Assembly: GCF_947254915.1 (NCBI RefSeq)
Contig: NZ_CAMYEZ010000010.1
Coordinates: 1-29,164, forward strand
Direction: 5' to 3'
DNA from: an uncultured Porphyromonas sp.
Lineage (GTDB): Bacteria; Bacteroidota; Bacteroidia; Bacteroidales; Porphyromonadaceae
Length of the DNA stretch: 29,164 bases
The stretch's first letter is position 1, and every line of letters begins with the position of its first letter. Positions 1 through 7,559 of this stretch are shown piece after piece. The notes beneath the pieces are model-generated. The model had not been told where the DNA came from, ran no database searches, and saw nothing but the letters and a program-made list of their open reading frames with translations. A program made the position numbers and the translations under genes.

Positions 1-1246
1 TATCTAGGACCACACCTACGAGGATCAGCAGTGATGTACCTCCAAAGAACTGTGCAAATGCCGAACTTATACCTAGAATCTGAGCAAAGGCTGGCATGAT
101 AGCAACCAGTGCGAGGAAGAATGCTCCTGGCAGTGTGATACGATCCATGATACCGTCGAGGTAGTCTCGCGTGCTACGTCCAGGCTTGACACCTGGGATG
201 AATCCATTGTTGCGCTTGAGGTCATCGGTCATCTGTGTGGGGTTGATCGTAATCGCCGTATAGAAGTAGGTGAAAAGGATGATCAACGTAGCAAAGATGA
301 AGTTGTACCAAAAGCTAGTATTGTCAGACAATACCTGGATAAAACGCGAGGGCGTACCATCCCCTCCAGTGAAGTAGCTAGCGAGTGAGATGGGGATAAA
401 CATAATCGCTTGAGCGAAGATGATAGGCATCACGTTGGCAGCATTCACCTTGAGAGGTATATACTGACGTGCACCACCATACTGCTTATTCCCCACTACA
501 CGCTTAGCGTACTGCACTGGGACTTTGCGCGTTCCCTGTACCAGTAGGATAGCTCCTGCAGTAACGAACAGTAGGAATACAATCTCAGCAAGGAATGCTA
601 CAAGTCCTCCCGAAGCACTGATGAGACGATAATTAAACTCGGCTATCAATGCGTGTGGCAGACGAGCGATAATACCTATAAGGATGATGAATGAGATACC
701 ATTGCCGACGCCCTTATCTGTAATGCGCTCACCTAGCCAAAGGACAAACATACTGCCCGCTGCTAGTATGACGGTAGCAAATACACGATACATAATGCCA
801 GAAGGTAGCGATGCTCCAGCAGCACGTAGCTGCATATCAAGATTCAGCAGATAGGCTGGAGCCTGAATCAACAGAATCAGCACCGTCAGGTAACGTGTCC
901 ACTGATTAATCTTGCGTCGTCCACTCTCACCCTCACGCTGCATCTTCTGCATAGAGGGAATGATAATCGCCGCCAACTGCATAACGATACTTGCCGAGAT
1001 GTAAGGCATAATACCCAGAGCAAATATCGAGGCGTTGGAGAAGGCTCCTCCCGAGAACATATTGAGCAGAGCCATCAGACCTTCACTGGTTTGGCTGGCT
1101 AGATTGGTCAATGTATCGGGATTGACTCCAGGCAATACGACGAAGCTACCTAGTCGGTATATGACTACATACAGGATAGTGATGAGAATCCGCTTACGCA
1201 GATCCTCTATCTTCCATATATTCTTAATTGTATCTACTAACCGCAT
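1..1246 (-). CDS. secY: Protein translocase subunit SecY (C-terminus cut by window edge)
   Basis: SecY is the membrane channel of the Sec machinery. The ATG at 1246 opens a frame that stays open to base 1, giving 415 residues. The start reads MRLVDTIKNIWKIEDLRKRI, followed by the amphipathic and first membrane segment, the plug-region stretch GLMALLNMFSGGAFSNASIF and the conserved segment PYISASIVMQLAAIIIPSMQ. The last visible residues, FFGGTSLLILVGVVLD, match the last membrane segment of the family, so only a short cytoplasmic tail is missing. It lies 11 bases after rplO as the last visible gene of the spc block. Identification is firm from sequence; the true C-terminus is not visible. Confidence 0.96.
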   Translation of the reverse strand, partial: MRLVDTIKNIWKIEDLRKRILITILYVVIYRLGSFVVLPGVNPDTLTNLASQTSEGLMALLNMFSGGAFSNASIFALGIMPYISASIVMQLAAIIIPSMQKMQREGESGRRKINQWTRYLTVLILLIQAPAYLLNLDMQLRAAGASLPSGIMYRVFATVILAAGSMFVLWLGERITDKGVGNGISFIILIGIIARLPHALIAEFNYRLISASGGLVAFLAEIVFLLFVTAGAILLVQGTRKVPVQYAKRVVGNKQYGGARQYIPLKVNAANVMPIIFAQAIMFIPISLASYFTGGDGTPSRFIQVLSDNTSFWYNFIFATLIILFTYFYTAITINPTQMTDDLKRNNGFIPGVKPGRSTRDYLDGIMDRITLPGAFFLALVAIMPAFAQILGISSAFAQFFGGTSLLILVGVVLD

Positions 1247-1257
1247 ATCTGCTTATC

Positions 1258-1722
1258 TTATTGTAGTATCGATCCGCCCTGAGCTTCAATAAGCTCCTTG
1301 GCACGAGCTGAGTAAGCGTCTGCCTCGACCTGTATGGATCGTGTCAACTCGCCCTGAGCTAGAATCTTCACGGATTCATTGCGTGAGGCTAGCCCAGCTT
1401 CAACAAGCTTATCCTTAGTAATAACTACTGTCTCTGCTTGATTAGGGAAGAATTCAGTATTCTGTGCCAACTGCTCAAGAGCAGCTAGGTTCACAGGACG
1501 ATACTCTATCCTATTGATATTATTGAAGCCAAACTTAGGTAAGCGACGCTGGATTGGCATCTGACCGCCCTCAAATCCGACTTTATGCTTGTATCCAGAG
1601 CGAGACTTGGCTCCCTTGTGTCCACGTGTAGACGTGCCACCACGGCCAGATCCCTGACCACGACCGATACGACGACGAGAGTGAACAGAGCCCTCGGCTG
1701 GTTTGAGTGTAGATAAGTCCAT
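1258..1722 (-). CDS. rplO: 50S ribosomal protein L15 (uL15)
   Basis: L15 is a late-assembling protein of the large ribosomal subunit. At 154 residues it has the usual bacterial length. The N-terminus begins MDLSTLKPAEGS and continues into the Gly/Arg-rich extended arm (RRIGRGQGSGRGGTSTRGHK, about residues 17-36) that threads into 23S rRNA, followed by FEGGQMPIQRRLPKFGF. It lies 23 bases after rpmD and 11 bases before secY, the standard spc order. Confidence 0.98.
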   Translation of the reverse strand: MDLSTLKPAEGSVHSRRRIGRGQGSGRGGTSTRGHKGAKSRSGYKHKVGFEGGQMPIQRRLPKFGFNNINRIEYRPVNLAALEQLAQNTEFFPNQAETVVITKDKLVEAGLASRNESVKILAQGELTRSIQVEADAYSARAKELIEAQGGSILQ

Positions 1723-1745
1723 TGCTATTATCTGTCTATATTTTA

Positions 1746-1922
1746 TTACTCTACGACCTGAACCAAGTGGTGTACTTTGGCCACCATACCCCTAATCTGA
1801 GGGGTATCCTCATGCTCTACAATCTGGTGCATCTTGCGAAGACCTAGACCATCGAGGGTGCGCTTCTGAGACTTGTTGCACCGTATACGACTACGGACTT
1901 GCTCAATTCTGATTTTTGCCAT
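1746..1922 (-). CDS. rpmD: 50S ribosomal protein L30 (uL30)
   Basis: This short gene encodes 58 residues, beginning MAKIRIEQVRSRIRCNKSQK and ending MVAKVHHLVQVVE. The central segment RTLDGLGLRKMHQ is the hallmark of L30 (family form TL.gLGLrk). Start ATG is at 1922 and stop TAA at 1746-1748. It sits between rpsE (24 bases upstream) and rplO (23 bases downstream), exactly where rpmD lies in spc operons. The length is normal for the bacterial protein of about 60 residues. Confidence 0.97.
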   Translation of the reverse strand: MAKIRIEQVRSRIRCNKSQKRTLDGLGLRKMHQIVEHEDTPQIRGMVAKVHHLVQVVE

Positions 1923-1946
1923 AATACTCTTTACTTGTCTAGGTGA

Positions 1947-2465
1947 TTATCCTTTAAACACACGCTCTACAGAGATACCTCTGCTCTGAGCGACCATCAA
2001 GGGGCTACGTAGCTCAGCGAGTGCTGCGATGGTAGCCTTGACGAGATTGTGTGGATTCGTTGACCCCTGGCTCTTTGCCAAAACATCGGTAACGCCTACA
2101 CTGTCTAGTACCGCACGCATAGCACCTCCTGCGATGACTCCCGAACCAGCAGAGGCTGGGCGCAGCAAGATGCGAGCACCACCGAAGCGACCGATCTGCT
2201 CGTGAGGAATGGTCCCGTTGTAGATAGGTACACGTATGAGATTCTTCTTAGCAGCCTCTACGCCCTTGGCGATGGCTGCGGGCACTTCGCTGGCACGCCC
2301 CATACCATAACCTACGATGCCATCCTCGTTACCGACGACAACAATCGCAGCAAAGGTAAAGGTGCGACCACCCTTTGTGACCTTAGTTACTCGATTGATA
2401 GCTACTAGGCGATCCTTAAGATCTAGATCATTGGTAGCTGTGACTCTATTTGTTGCTATTGCCAT
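1947..2465 (-). CDS. rpsE: 30S ribosomal protein S5 (uS5)
   Basis: S5 belongs to the 30S decoding region and influences fidelity. The 172-residue product has the N-terminal dsRBD-like part with RVTKVTKGGRTFTFAAIVVV, which includes the loop where spectinomycin-resistance substitutions occur in other bacteria. The S5 C-terminal part follows (ARILLRPASAGSGVIAGGAM, then TNPHNLVKATIAAL). No deletion in the loop is apparent from reading. It lies 15 bases after rplR. Confidence 0.98.
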   Translation of the reverse strand: MAIATNRVTATNDLDLKDRLVAINRVTKVTKGGRTFTFAAIVVVGNEDGIVGYGMGRASEVPAAIAKGVEAAKKNLIRVPIYNGTIPHEQIGRFGGARILLRPASAGSGVIAGGAMRAVLDSVGVTDVLAKSQGSTNPHNLVKATIAALAELRSPLMVAQSRGISVERVFKG

Positions 2466-2480
2466 GATGTGCTCTATGAT

Positions 2481-2825
2481 TTAGAATTTAAGACCTCCTG
2501 TACGAGCTGCATCTGCTAGCTCCTTGATACGACCGTGATAGAGGTACCCATTACGATCAAAAACCACCGTATCAATGCCAGCAGCAAGCGCTACTCGAGC
2601 TATCTCCTGTCCTACCTGAGCGGCCACCTCCTTCTTAGTACCAGAGGTCTCCATCTTGAGTGAGGAGGCACTTGCTAGAGTGCGTCCTTCTATATCGTCA
2701 ATAACCTGTGCGTAAATCTGCTTATTGCTTCTGAATACAGACAGGCGTGGTCTTTGAGATGTACCACTTATCTTGCCACGCACACGTGTCTTGATGTGCT
2801 TTCTTCTTTGTGCTTTCTTGTTCAT
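2481..2825 (-). CDS. rplR: 50S ribosomal protein L18 (uL18)
   Basis: L18 binds 5S rRNA with L5 and L25 in the central protuberance. The 114-residue product has a basic N-terminus (NKKAQRRKHIKTRVRGKI), the signature RPRLSVFRSNKQIYAQVIDD and the canonical ending YHGRIKELADAARTGGLKF. Length is typical of the family. It lies 30 bases after rplF and 15 before rpsE. Confidence 0.98.
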   Translation of the reverse strand: MNKKAQRRKHIKTRVRGKISGTSQRPRLSVFRSNKQIYAQVIDDIEGRTLASASSLKMETSGTKKEVAAQVGQEIARVALAAGIDTVVFDRNGYLYHGRIKELADAARTGGLKF

Positions 2826-2855
2826 ATGACTCTTTACTTAGATAGTGGATACGAC

Positions 2856-3407
2856 TTACTTACCAGCCGTCTTACCAGACTTACGGCGTACCTCCTCACC
2901 GAGGAAGCGAACACCTTTACCCTTGTATGGCTCTGGCTTGCGGAATGAACGAATCTTAGCACAGACCTGTCCTAGGAGTTGCTTGTCGCAAGACTTAAGG
3001 ATGATCTTCGGGGTCTGATTGCGCACCATCTCTGTCTCTAACTTAATCTCATTGGGGAGTACTAGATAGATAGCGTGCGTAAAACCTAGTGATAGCTCTA
3101 GGATCTGCCCCTGATTGGTAGCACGGTAACCGACACCGATTAATTCAAGTGTTTGGGTGAACTCTTCGTGTACACCCGTCACCATATTGTGGATTAGCTG
3201 ACGGTAGAGACCGTGCAGAGAGCGCTCCTGGCGCTCGTCAGAGTGACGTGCGAGTGTGATCTCACCGTCCTGTATAGAGACCTCGATGCGAGGATCTATG
3301 TATTGCTTGAGCTCACCCTTGGGGCCCTTTACTGTTACATAGTGATCCTCCTGAGAGACGGTCACGCCCTGTGGTATAGCTATGGGTAGTTTACCTATTC
3401 TAGACAT
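2856..3407 (-). CDS. rplF: 50S ribosomal protein L6 (uL6)
   Basis: L6 sits at the base of the L7/L12 stalk close to the factor-binding site. The 183-residue product starts MSRIGKLPIAIPQGV. It has the two alpha/beta repeats of the family and the C-terminal signature KPEPYKGKGVRFLGEEVRRK with a basic tail. It lies 21 bases after rpsH and 30 before rplR. Confidence 0.98.
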   Translation of the reverse strand: MSRIGKLPIAIPQGVTVSQEDHYVTVKGPKGELKQYIDPRIEVSIQDGEITLARHSDERQERSLHGLYRQLIHNMVTGVHEEFTQTLELIGVGYRATNQGQILELSLGFTHAIYLVLPNEIKLETEMVRNQTPKIILKSCDKQLLGQVCAKIRSFRKPEPYKGKGVRFLGEEVRRKSGKTAGK

Positions 3408-3428
3408 ATTGCTTTGCTATAAGGAGGA

Positions 3429-3824
3429 TTAATATACATAACATAGTACCTCACCACCGATCTTGAGCTCACGAGCCTCTTTGTCAGTCATGACACCGTG
3501 AGATGTAGATAGGATGGCGATACCTAGTCCATTGAGTACGCGAGGCATATCTTTGTAGCCTACATACTTACGTAAGCCTGGGCGTGAGACACGCTTGAGG
3601 CACTTGATTGCGTTGACCTTGTTAGAGAGGTCATACTTGAGGGCAACTTTGATGGTTCCTTTGCATCCCTCCTCCTCAAACATATAGTTGAGGATGTAGC
3701 CCTTGTCAAAAAGGATCTTGGTGATATCCTTCTTGATGTTGCTAGCTGGGATTTCTACCACACGGTGCCCCGCTTTGATTGCATTGCGCAATCGGGTGAG
3801 ATAATCTGCTATTGGATCTGTCAT
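3429..3824 (-). CDS. rpsH: 30S ribosomal protein S8 (uS8)
   Basis: S8 binds the central domain of 16S rRNA early in assembly. The 131-residue product begins TDPIADYLTRLRNA and carries the S8 signature STSHGVMTDKEA at residues 106-117, then GGEVLCYVY at the end. In E. coli, S8 is the translational repressor of the spc operon. Here its gene follows an unusual 475-base gene-free stretch with its own promoter candidate, so it may start a separate transcript. Stop is TAA next to 3429. Confidence 0.98.
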   Translation of the reverse strand: MTDPIADYLTRLRNAIKAGHRVVEIPASNIKKDITKILFDKGYILNYMFEEEGCKGTIKVALKYDLSNKVNAIKCLKRVSRPGLRKYVGYKDMPRVLNGLGIAILSTSHGVMTDKEARELKIGGEVLCYVY

Positions 3825-4032
3825 TGTGTATTAAGATTAAATTGATCTGGAGGGTTCCTAACTTGCTTTAGACTCTTTACCTAACGTACTGTCTAGTCCT
3901 CTAGGTTACAGTACCCATTACAGGGATAAGTATACATTGAGGAGTTAGATATAGCAAGGCTGGGAGTTGTAAGAGATAGGCTACCCCAGACAATATTTAA
4001 TTGATTCGCTGTCAATCATCGCCCCACGCTCT

Positions 4033-4055
4033 CACTCTAGAGAGTGCAAGCACTC
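4033..4055 (-). promoter_or_regulatory. Alternating hairpin motif in rpsH leader
   Basis: On the minus strand, GAGTG (4055-4051), CACTC (4046-4042) and GAGTG again (4037-4033) are separated by four-base loops. The middle arm can pair perfectly with either neighbour, so two 5-bp hairpins with 4-base loops are mutually exclusive. Such an arrangement is seen in attenuators and protein-responsive leaders. It lies about 50 bases after the predicted start of transcription and about 210 before rpsH. Function is inference. Confidence 0.35.
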
Positions 4056-4104
4056 CATACACTCCCTCTGGTGTGGAAGGGACATATGAGAGGACAATTC
4101 TAGG

Positions 4105-4135
4105 CAAAGATACAAATAGTCTAGATACTATGAAA
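4105..4135 (-). promoter_or_regulatory. Promoter candidate for rpsH-secY
   Basis: On the minus strand the bases read TTTC-N19-TATCTTTG. This matches the Bacteroidetes primary sigma consensus TTTG-N19-TAnnTTTG at all fixed positions except the last base of the upstream box. Transcription would begin near 4098, giving a leader of about 270 bases before rpsH. It would let the distal spc genes (rpsH to secY) be expressed independently of the rpsL promoter. Confidence 0.5.
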
Positions 4136-4227
4136 ACTTTCAGAGCTCATCAGGAGTATATCACACCTACAGTATAGACTGGGCATAATGCTCCAACTTG
4201 CTCTCCACATAGTATATCTGAGCCCTT

Positions 4228-4266
4228 GGAACGCTCTATAAACAATTTGTTTATGAGAACGGTTCC
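4228..4266 (-). promoter_or_regulatory. Long imperfect hairpin after rpsN
   Basis: The core is an inverted repeat of 8 bp around a single base (ATAAACAA at 4238-4245, TTGTTTAT at 4247-4254). It is flanked by a second pair, GGAAC (4228-4232) with GTTCC (4262-4266). It begins 34 bases after the rpsN stop in the direction of transcription. There is no T run behind it, so it is more likely a 3'-end stabilising or processing structure, or a protein-binding palindrome, than a simple intrinsic terminator. Confidence 0.4.
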
Positions 4267-4299
4267 CGTCCTCGTATGTGGGTGTTGACGAAAGATTCT

Positions 4300-4578
4300 T
4301 TACCAGCTGGCCTTCTTCACCCCAGGGATAAGACCAGCAGAAGCCATCTCACGGAACTGGATACGACTGATGCCAAACTGTCTCATATAACCCTTGGGAC
4401 GTCCCGTGATTTTGCAACGATTATGCAGACGCACAGAAGAGGAGTTGCGTGGAAGTGTCTGGAGCTTCTGCAGAGACTCATAGTCTCCAGCAGCCTTGAG
4501 CTCGGCACGACGCTTTGCATACTTCTGAACTAACTTCTGGCGCTTGACCTCACGGGCCTTCATTGATTCTTTTGCCAT
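4300..4578 (-). CDS. rpsN: 30S ribosomal protein S14 (uS14), zinc-free type
   Basis: S14 belongs to the 30S head. The 92-residue product ends RMASAGLIPGVKKASW-like (residues REMASAGLIPGVKKASW), which is diagnostic. It is the longer form without the zinc-binding CxxC pairs: only one Cys is seen, in the segment NRCKITGRPKGY. It lies 15 bases after rplE. The usual tight rpsN-rpsH junction is absent; 475 bases separate them. Confidence 0.98.
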   Translation of the reverse strand: MAKESMKAREVKRQKLVQKYAKRRAELKAAGDYESLQKLQTLPRNSSSVRLHNRCKITGRPKGYMRQFGISRIQFREMASAGLIPGVKKASW

Positions 4579-4593
4579 AGACCTATATGTATC

Positions 4594-5148
4594 TTACTTA
4601 TTAGTAGTACGGAATGGAAGACCAAATCGCTTGAGTAGCTCAAAGCCCTCTTCATCAGTAGGAGCTGAGGTCACAAAAGTGATGTTCATCCCTAGTATTT
4701 TCGTGATACTATCAAGGTTAATCTCAGGGAAGATAATCTGCTCTGTGATTCCTAGAGTATAGTTACCACGACCATCCAGCTTAGAGTTTATACCCTTGAA
4801 GTCACGGATACGTGGGAGAGCAACACGGACGAGACGCTCTAGGAACTCGTACATACGGTCGCCACGCAGTGTAACCATAACACCAATAGGCATCTGCTTA
4901 CGTAACTTAAAGTTGGATATATCCTTGCGTGAATGTGTTGCTACTGCCTTTTGTCCAGTGATCTGAGTGAGCTCATCAATAGCTACATCAATGATTTTCT
5001 TGTCACCTGTAGCGATGCCCAAGCCTTGATTGATGACGATCTTCTCTAGGCGGGGCACCTGCATACTACTCTTGTAGGCAAAGTGCTTCATCAGATCGGG
5101 AGCGATCTGCTCTTTGTATTGCTTCTTAAGATTTACTGTCAGTGCCAT
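4594..5148 (-). CDS. rplE: 50S ribosomal protein L5 (uL5)
   Basis: L5 binds 5S rRNA in the central protuberance. The 184-residue product shows the family signatures VPRLEKIVINQGLG (about residues 32-45), TGQKAVATHSRKDISNFKLR and GRGNYTLGITEQIIFPEI. It starts only two bases after the rplX stop, which suggests translational coupling, and rpsN follows after 15 bases. Confidence 0.98.
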   Translation of the reverse strand: MALTVNLKKQYKEQIAPDLMKHFAYKSSMQVPRLEKIVINQGLGIATGDKKIIDVAIDELTQITGQKAVATHSRKDISNFKLRKQMPIGVMVTLRGDRMYEFLERLVRVALPRIRDFKGINSKLDGRGNYTLGITEQIIFPEINLDSITKILGMNITFVTSAPTDEEGFELLKRFGLPFRTTNK

Positions 5149-5150
5149 AG

Positions 5151-5471
5151 TTACTTAATTACTTCTCCTGACTGCTTAGCAAAGCGTACGAGCTTACCGT
5201 TGTCATCACGGCGACGTCCTATACGCGTTCCCTTGCCAGACTGAGGATCTAGCACATTCAGGTTAGATATATGTATTGGAGCCTCCATGCTGAGAATAGC
5301 TCCCTGGGGGTTCTGTGCATTGGGCTTGGTATGCTTAGATACCATATTGAGCCCCTCGACAATCGCACGCTGCTTCTTGACTAGAACCTTGAGGACGCGT
5401 CCTGTCTTGCCCTTGTCGTCACCAGCATTTACCATAACGATGTCGCCTTTCTTAATATGAAACTTGCTCAT
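5151..5471 (-). CDS. rplX: 50S ribosomal protein L24 (uL24)
   Basis: L24 is an assembly-initiating protein of the 50S subunit. The 106-residue product has the KOW motif near its N-terminus (KGDIVMVNAGDDKGKTGRVL, about residues 8-27) followed by HTKPNAQNPQGAILSMEAPI, characteristic of L24. It lies 18 bases after rplN and two bases before rplE. Confidence 0.98.
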   Translation of the reverse strand: MSKFHIKKGDIVMVNAGDDKGKTGRVLKVLVKKQRAIVEGLNMVSKHTKPNAQNPQGAILSMEAPIHISNLNVLDPQSGKGTRIGRRRDDNGKLVRFAKQSGEVIK

Positions 5472-5489
5472 CTCTATTCTCTATATAAG

Positions 5490-5855
5490 TTAAAGGACCT
5501 CAGGAGCTAGAGACACGACCTTCATATTTACGGCACGTAGCTCACGAGCTACTGGACCGAAGATACGTGTACCACGTAGCTCGCCATTGGGGGTGAGTAG
5601 TACGCAGGCGTTGTCATCAAAGCGGATATAGGAGCCATCAGTACGACGAATCTCCTTTTTGGTCCTTACGATGAGAGCCTTGGCTACGGTACCCTTCTTC
5701 ATATCACTGGAGGGGATGACGCTCTTGACGGTCACCACGATGATATCTCCGACCGAAGCATAGCGACGGCGTGTGCCACCGAGTACACGGATACAGAGTA
5801 CCTCGCGAGCACCACTATTGTCTGCTACATTGAGTCTTGATTCTTGCTGTATCAT
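5490..5855 (-). CDS. rplN: 50S ribosomal protein L14 (uL14)
   Basis: L14 lies at the subunit interface. The 121-residue product begins MIQQESRLNVADNSGAREVL, continues IRVLGGTRRRYASVGDIIVV and includes RGTRIFGPVARELR before the C-terminus. All are strong uL14 signatures, and the length is one or two residues from the family norm. It starts three bases after rpsQ. Confidence 0.98.
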   Translation of the reverse strand: MIQQESRLNVADNSGAREVLCIRVLGGTRRRYASVGDIIVVTVKSVIPSSDMKKGTVAKALIVRTKKEIRRTDGSYIRFDDNACVLLTPNGELRGTRIFGPVARELRAVNMKVVSLAPEVL

Positions 5856-5858
5856 AGT

Positions 5859-6113
5859 TTACTTCGCTCTTTCTATAATCTCGGTTAGTCTCCAGCGCTT
5901 CGTGCGACTCAGAGGGCGTGTCTCCATAATGCGGACACGGTCACCGATGTTCGTTTCATTTTTCTCGTCATGTGCATAGTACTTTTTAGTCTTGCTGACG
6001 AACTTACCATATATAGGGTGCTTCTCTTTGAAGCGTGAGGCTACGGTGATGGTCTTGTCCATCTTATTGCTGGTGACGATCCCGATGCGCTCTTTTCTAT
6101 GATTTCTTTCCAT
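5859..6113 (-). CDS. rpsQ: 30S ribosomal protein S17 (uS17)
   Basis: S17 is an OB-fold primary binder of 16S rRNA. The 84-residue product contains RIGIVTSNKMDKTITVASRF and the signature DRVRIMETRPLSRTKRWRLT. Length and place (25 bases after rpmC, three bases before rplN) are standard. Confidence 0.98.
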   Translation of the reverse strand: MERNHRKERIGIVTSNKMDKTITVASRFKEKHPIYGKFVSKTKKYYAHDEKNETNIGDRVRIMETRPLSRTKRWRLTEIIERAK

Positions 6114-6138
6114 GTGAATAATAGTCTATTCTGCAGGG

Positions 6139-6333
6139 TTAGTTATTTGTCTCTCGCTCTGCGAGGACAGTCTTGAGACGAGCGATCGTGCGACGCTGCT
6201 CTCTAAAAGCTGCAGGATTCTCAGCTGGAGAGACATAGTGATCTATCCTCTTCTGCTGGTAGGTAGCCTGCTCAGCCTCTATGCGCTCACGGATTTCGTC
6301 CGTTGTGAGCTCTTTGATTTCGCTTATCTGCAT
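6139..6333 (-). CDS. rpmC: 50S ribosomal protein L29 (uL29)
   Basis: L29 is a small helical-hairpin protein near the exit of the peptide tunnel. The 64-residue product begins MQISEIKELTTDEIRERIE and ends with the L29-like segment REQRRTIARLKTVLAERE. Helix-forming residues dominate. It lies between rplP (21 bases) and rpsQ (25 bases), as expected. Confidence 0.96.
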   Translation of the reverse strand: MQISEIKELTTDEIRERIEAEQATYQQKRIDHYVSPAENPAAFREQRRTIARLKTVLAERETNN

Positions 6334-6354
6334 AGCTGTATAAGGTCTAGCGGA

Positions 6355-6789
6355 TTAAACATTAGGATTAGCAGCATCGTAGTCTCGACGTACGACAAAC
6401 TTTGTCGTGACTGGTAACTTCTGAGCAGCTAGACGTAGAGCCTCCTTGGCAACTTCGTAGGGTACGCCCTCTACTTCAAAGAGCATACGACCTGGGGTCA
6501 CAGGAGCGACAAATCCCTCGGGATTACCTTTACCTTTACCCATTCGCACCTCAGCAGGCTTTGCTGTGATAGGCTTGTCGGGGAAGATGCGGCACCAGAC
6601 CTGTCCTTGCCTCTGCATATAACGCGTTACTGCAATACGAGCAGCCTCTATCTGACGGCCTGTAATCCACTTACTCTCTAGGCTCTTGATACCAAAAGAA
6701 CCAAATGCGAGCTGGTTGCCACGCTGTGCATTGCCCTTCATACGGCCCTTCTGTTGCCTTCTAAATTTAGTCTTCTTAGGTTGTAACAT
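6355..6789 (-). CDS. rplP: 50S ribosomal protein L16 (uL16)
   Basis: L16 organises the A-site tRNA binding region of the large subunit. The 144-residue product starts MLQPKKTKFRRQQKGRMKGN and carries the signature RMGKGKGNPEGFVAPVTPGR. Arg82 in this motif corresponds to the residue hydroxylated in E. coli L16; whether this organism modifies it is unknown. It lies 15 bases after rpsC and 21 before rpmC. Confidence 0.98.
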   Translation of the reverse strand: MLQPKKTKFRRQQKGRMKGNAQRGNQLAFGSFGIKSLESKWITGRQIEAARIAVTRYMQRQGQVWCRIFPDKPITAKPAEVRMGKGKGNPEGFVAPVTPGRMLFEVEGVPYEVAKEALRLAAQKLPVTTKFVVRRDYDAANPNV

Positions 6790-6804
6790 AGCTGTGGTCT
6801 TTGA

Positions 6805-7554
6805 TTAGCGATTAGATCTATTGCGTCCTCCACGACGGAATCCCCCACGACGATCACCACGAGAGTCACCAGCTCGACGCCCTGCCTGACGGCGAGGCTG
6901 TGAGAGGTCAGGAGCTAGATCACGGCGCTCGTATACCTCACCGTTCATAATCCAGACCTTGACACCTATCATACCCACCTTGGTGAGCGCTCCAGTTTGA
7001 GCATAGTCAATATCAGCACGTAGTGTGTGTAGAGGAGTACGTCCCTCTTTGTATAGCTCGGAGCGAGCCATCTCAGCGTTGTTGAGACGACCTGAGAGTT
7101 GTATCTTGATACCCTCAGCACCAGCACGCATAGCATTTGCAATAGCCATCTTGACGGTACGTCTGTATGACATACGTCCTTCTAATTTACGAGCTATATC
7201 ATTAGCCACGATGACAGCATCAACTTCAGGCTTGCGTACCTCGTAGATGTTGATTTGTATATTGTCTGCCTTTGTGACCTTCTTGAGTTCAGCCTTGAGG
7301 TTCTCTACGTTTTGACCACCCTTTCCGACGATCATACCAGGACGAGCGGTGCATATGGTTATAGTGATGACCTTGAGGGCACGCTCTATGACGATCCGGC
7401 TCACGAGAGCTCCTGACAGTCTAGTGTTTAGGTACTTTCTGATACGATCATCCTCTACTAGGGTATCACCATAGTTGCGACCACCATACCAGTTAGAGTC
7501 CCAACCACGTATGTAGCCGAGTCTGTTTGCTATTGGATTAATCTTCTGTCCCAT
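6805..7554 (-). CDS. rpsC: 30S ribosomal protein S3 (uS3)
   Basis: S3 lies at the mRNA entry site of the 30S subunit. The 249-residue product begins MGQKINPIANRLGYIRGWDS, has a type II KH domain with GKGG at residues 77-80, and the C-terminal signature MIGVKVWIMNGEVYERRD. The last 28 residues or so form an Arg/Gly-rich tail, longer than in E. coli S3. It starts five bases after rplV. Confidence 0.98.
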   Translation of the reverse strand: MGQKINPIANRLGYIRGWDSNWYGGRNYGDTLVEDDRIRKYLNTRLSGALVSRIVIERALKVITITICTARPGMIVGKGGQNVENLKAELKKVTKADNIQINIYEVRKPEVDAVIVANDIARKLEGRMSYRRTVKMAIANAMRAGAEGIKIQLSGRLNNAEMARSELYKEGRTPLHTLRADIDYAQTGALTKVGMIGVKVWIMNGEVYERRDLAPDLSQPRRQAGRRAGDSRGDRRGGFRRGGRNRSNR

Positions 7555-7559
7555 ATCAG

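Larger units (their letters stand above)
3825..4299. other. 475-base rpsN-rpsH spacer without a gene
   Basis: No credible coding region is visible here on either strand. Reading in the direction of the operon (minus), the stretch holds: a long imperfect hairpin soon after the rpsN stop (4228-4266), a promoter candidate (4105-4135), and a trio of short mutually complementary pentamers (4033-4055) within the roughly 270-base leader that would precede rpsH. Neighbouring genes in this array are mostly 2-45 bases apart, so the spacer is out of character and probably regulatory. Confidence 0.7.

Noticed and set aside
1035..1292. 85-codon plus-strand frame over the start of secY
   Set aside because: It is antisense to the clearly coding secY and rplO ends and resembles no known protein.
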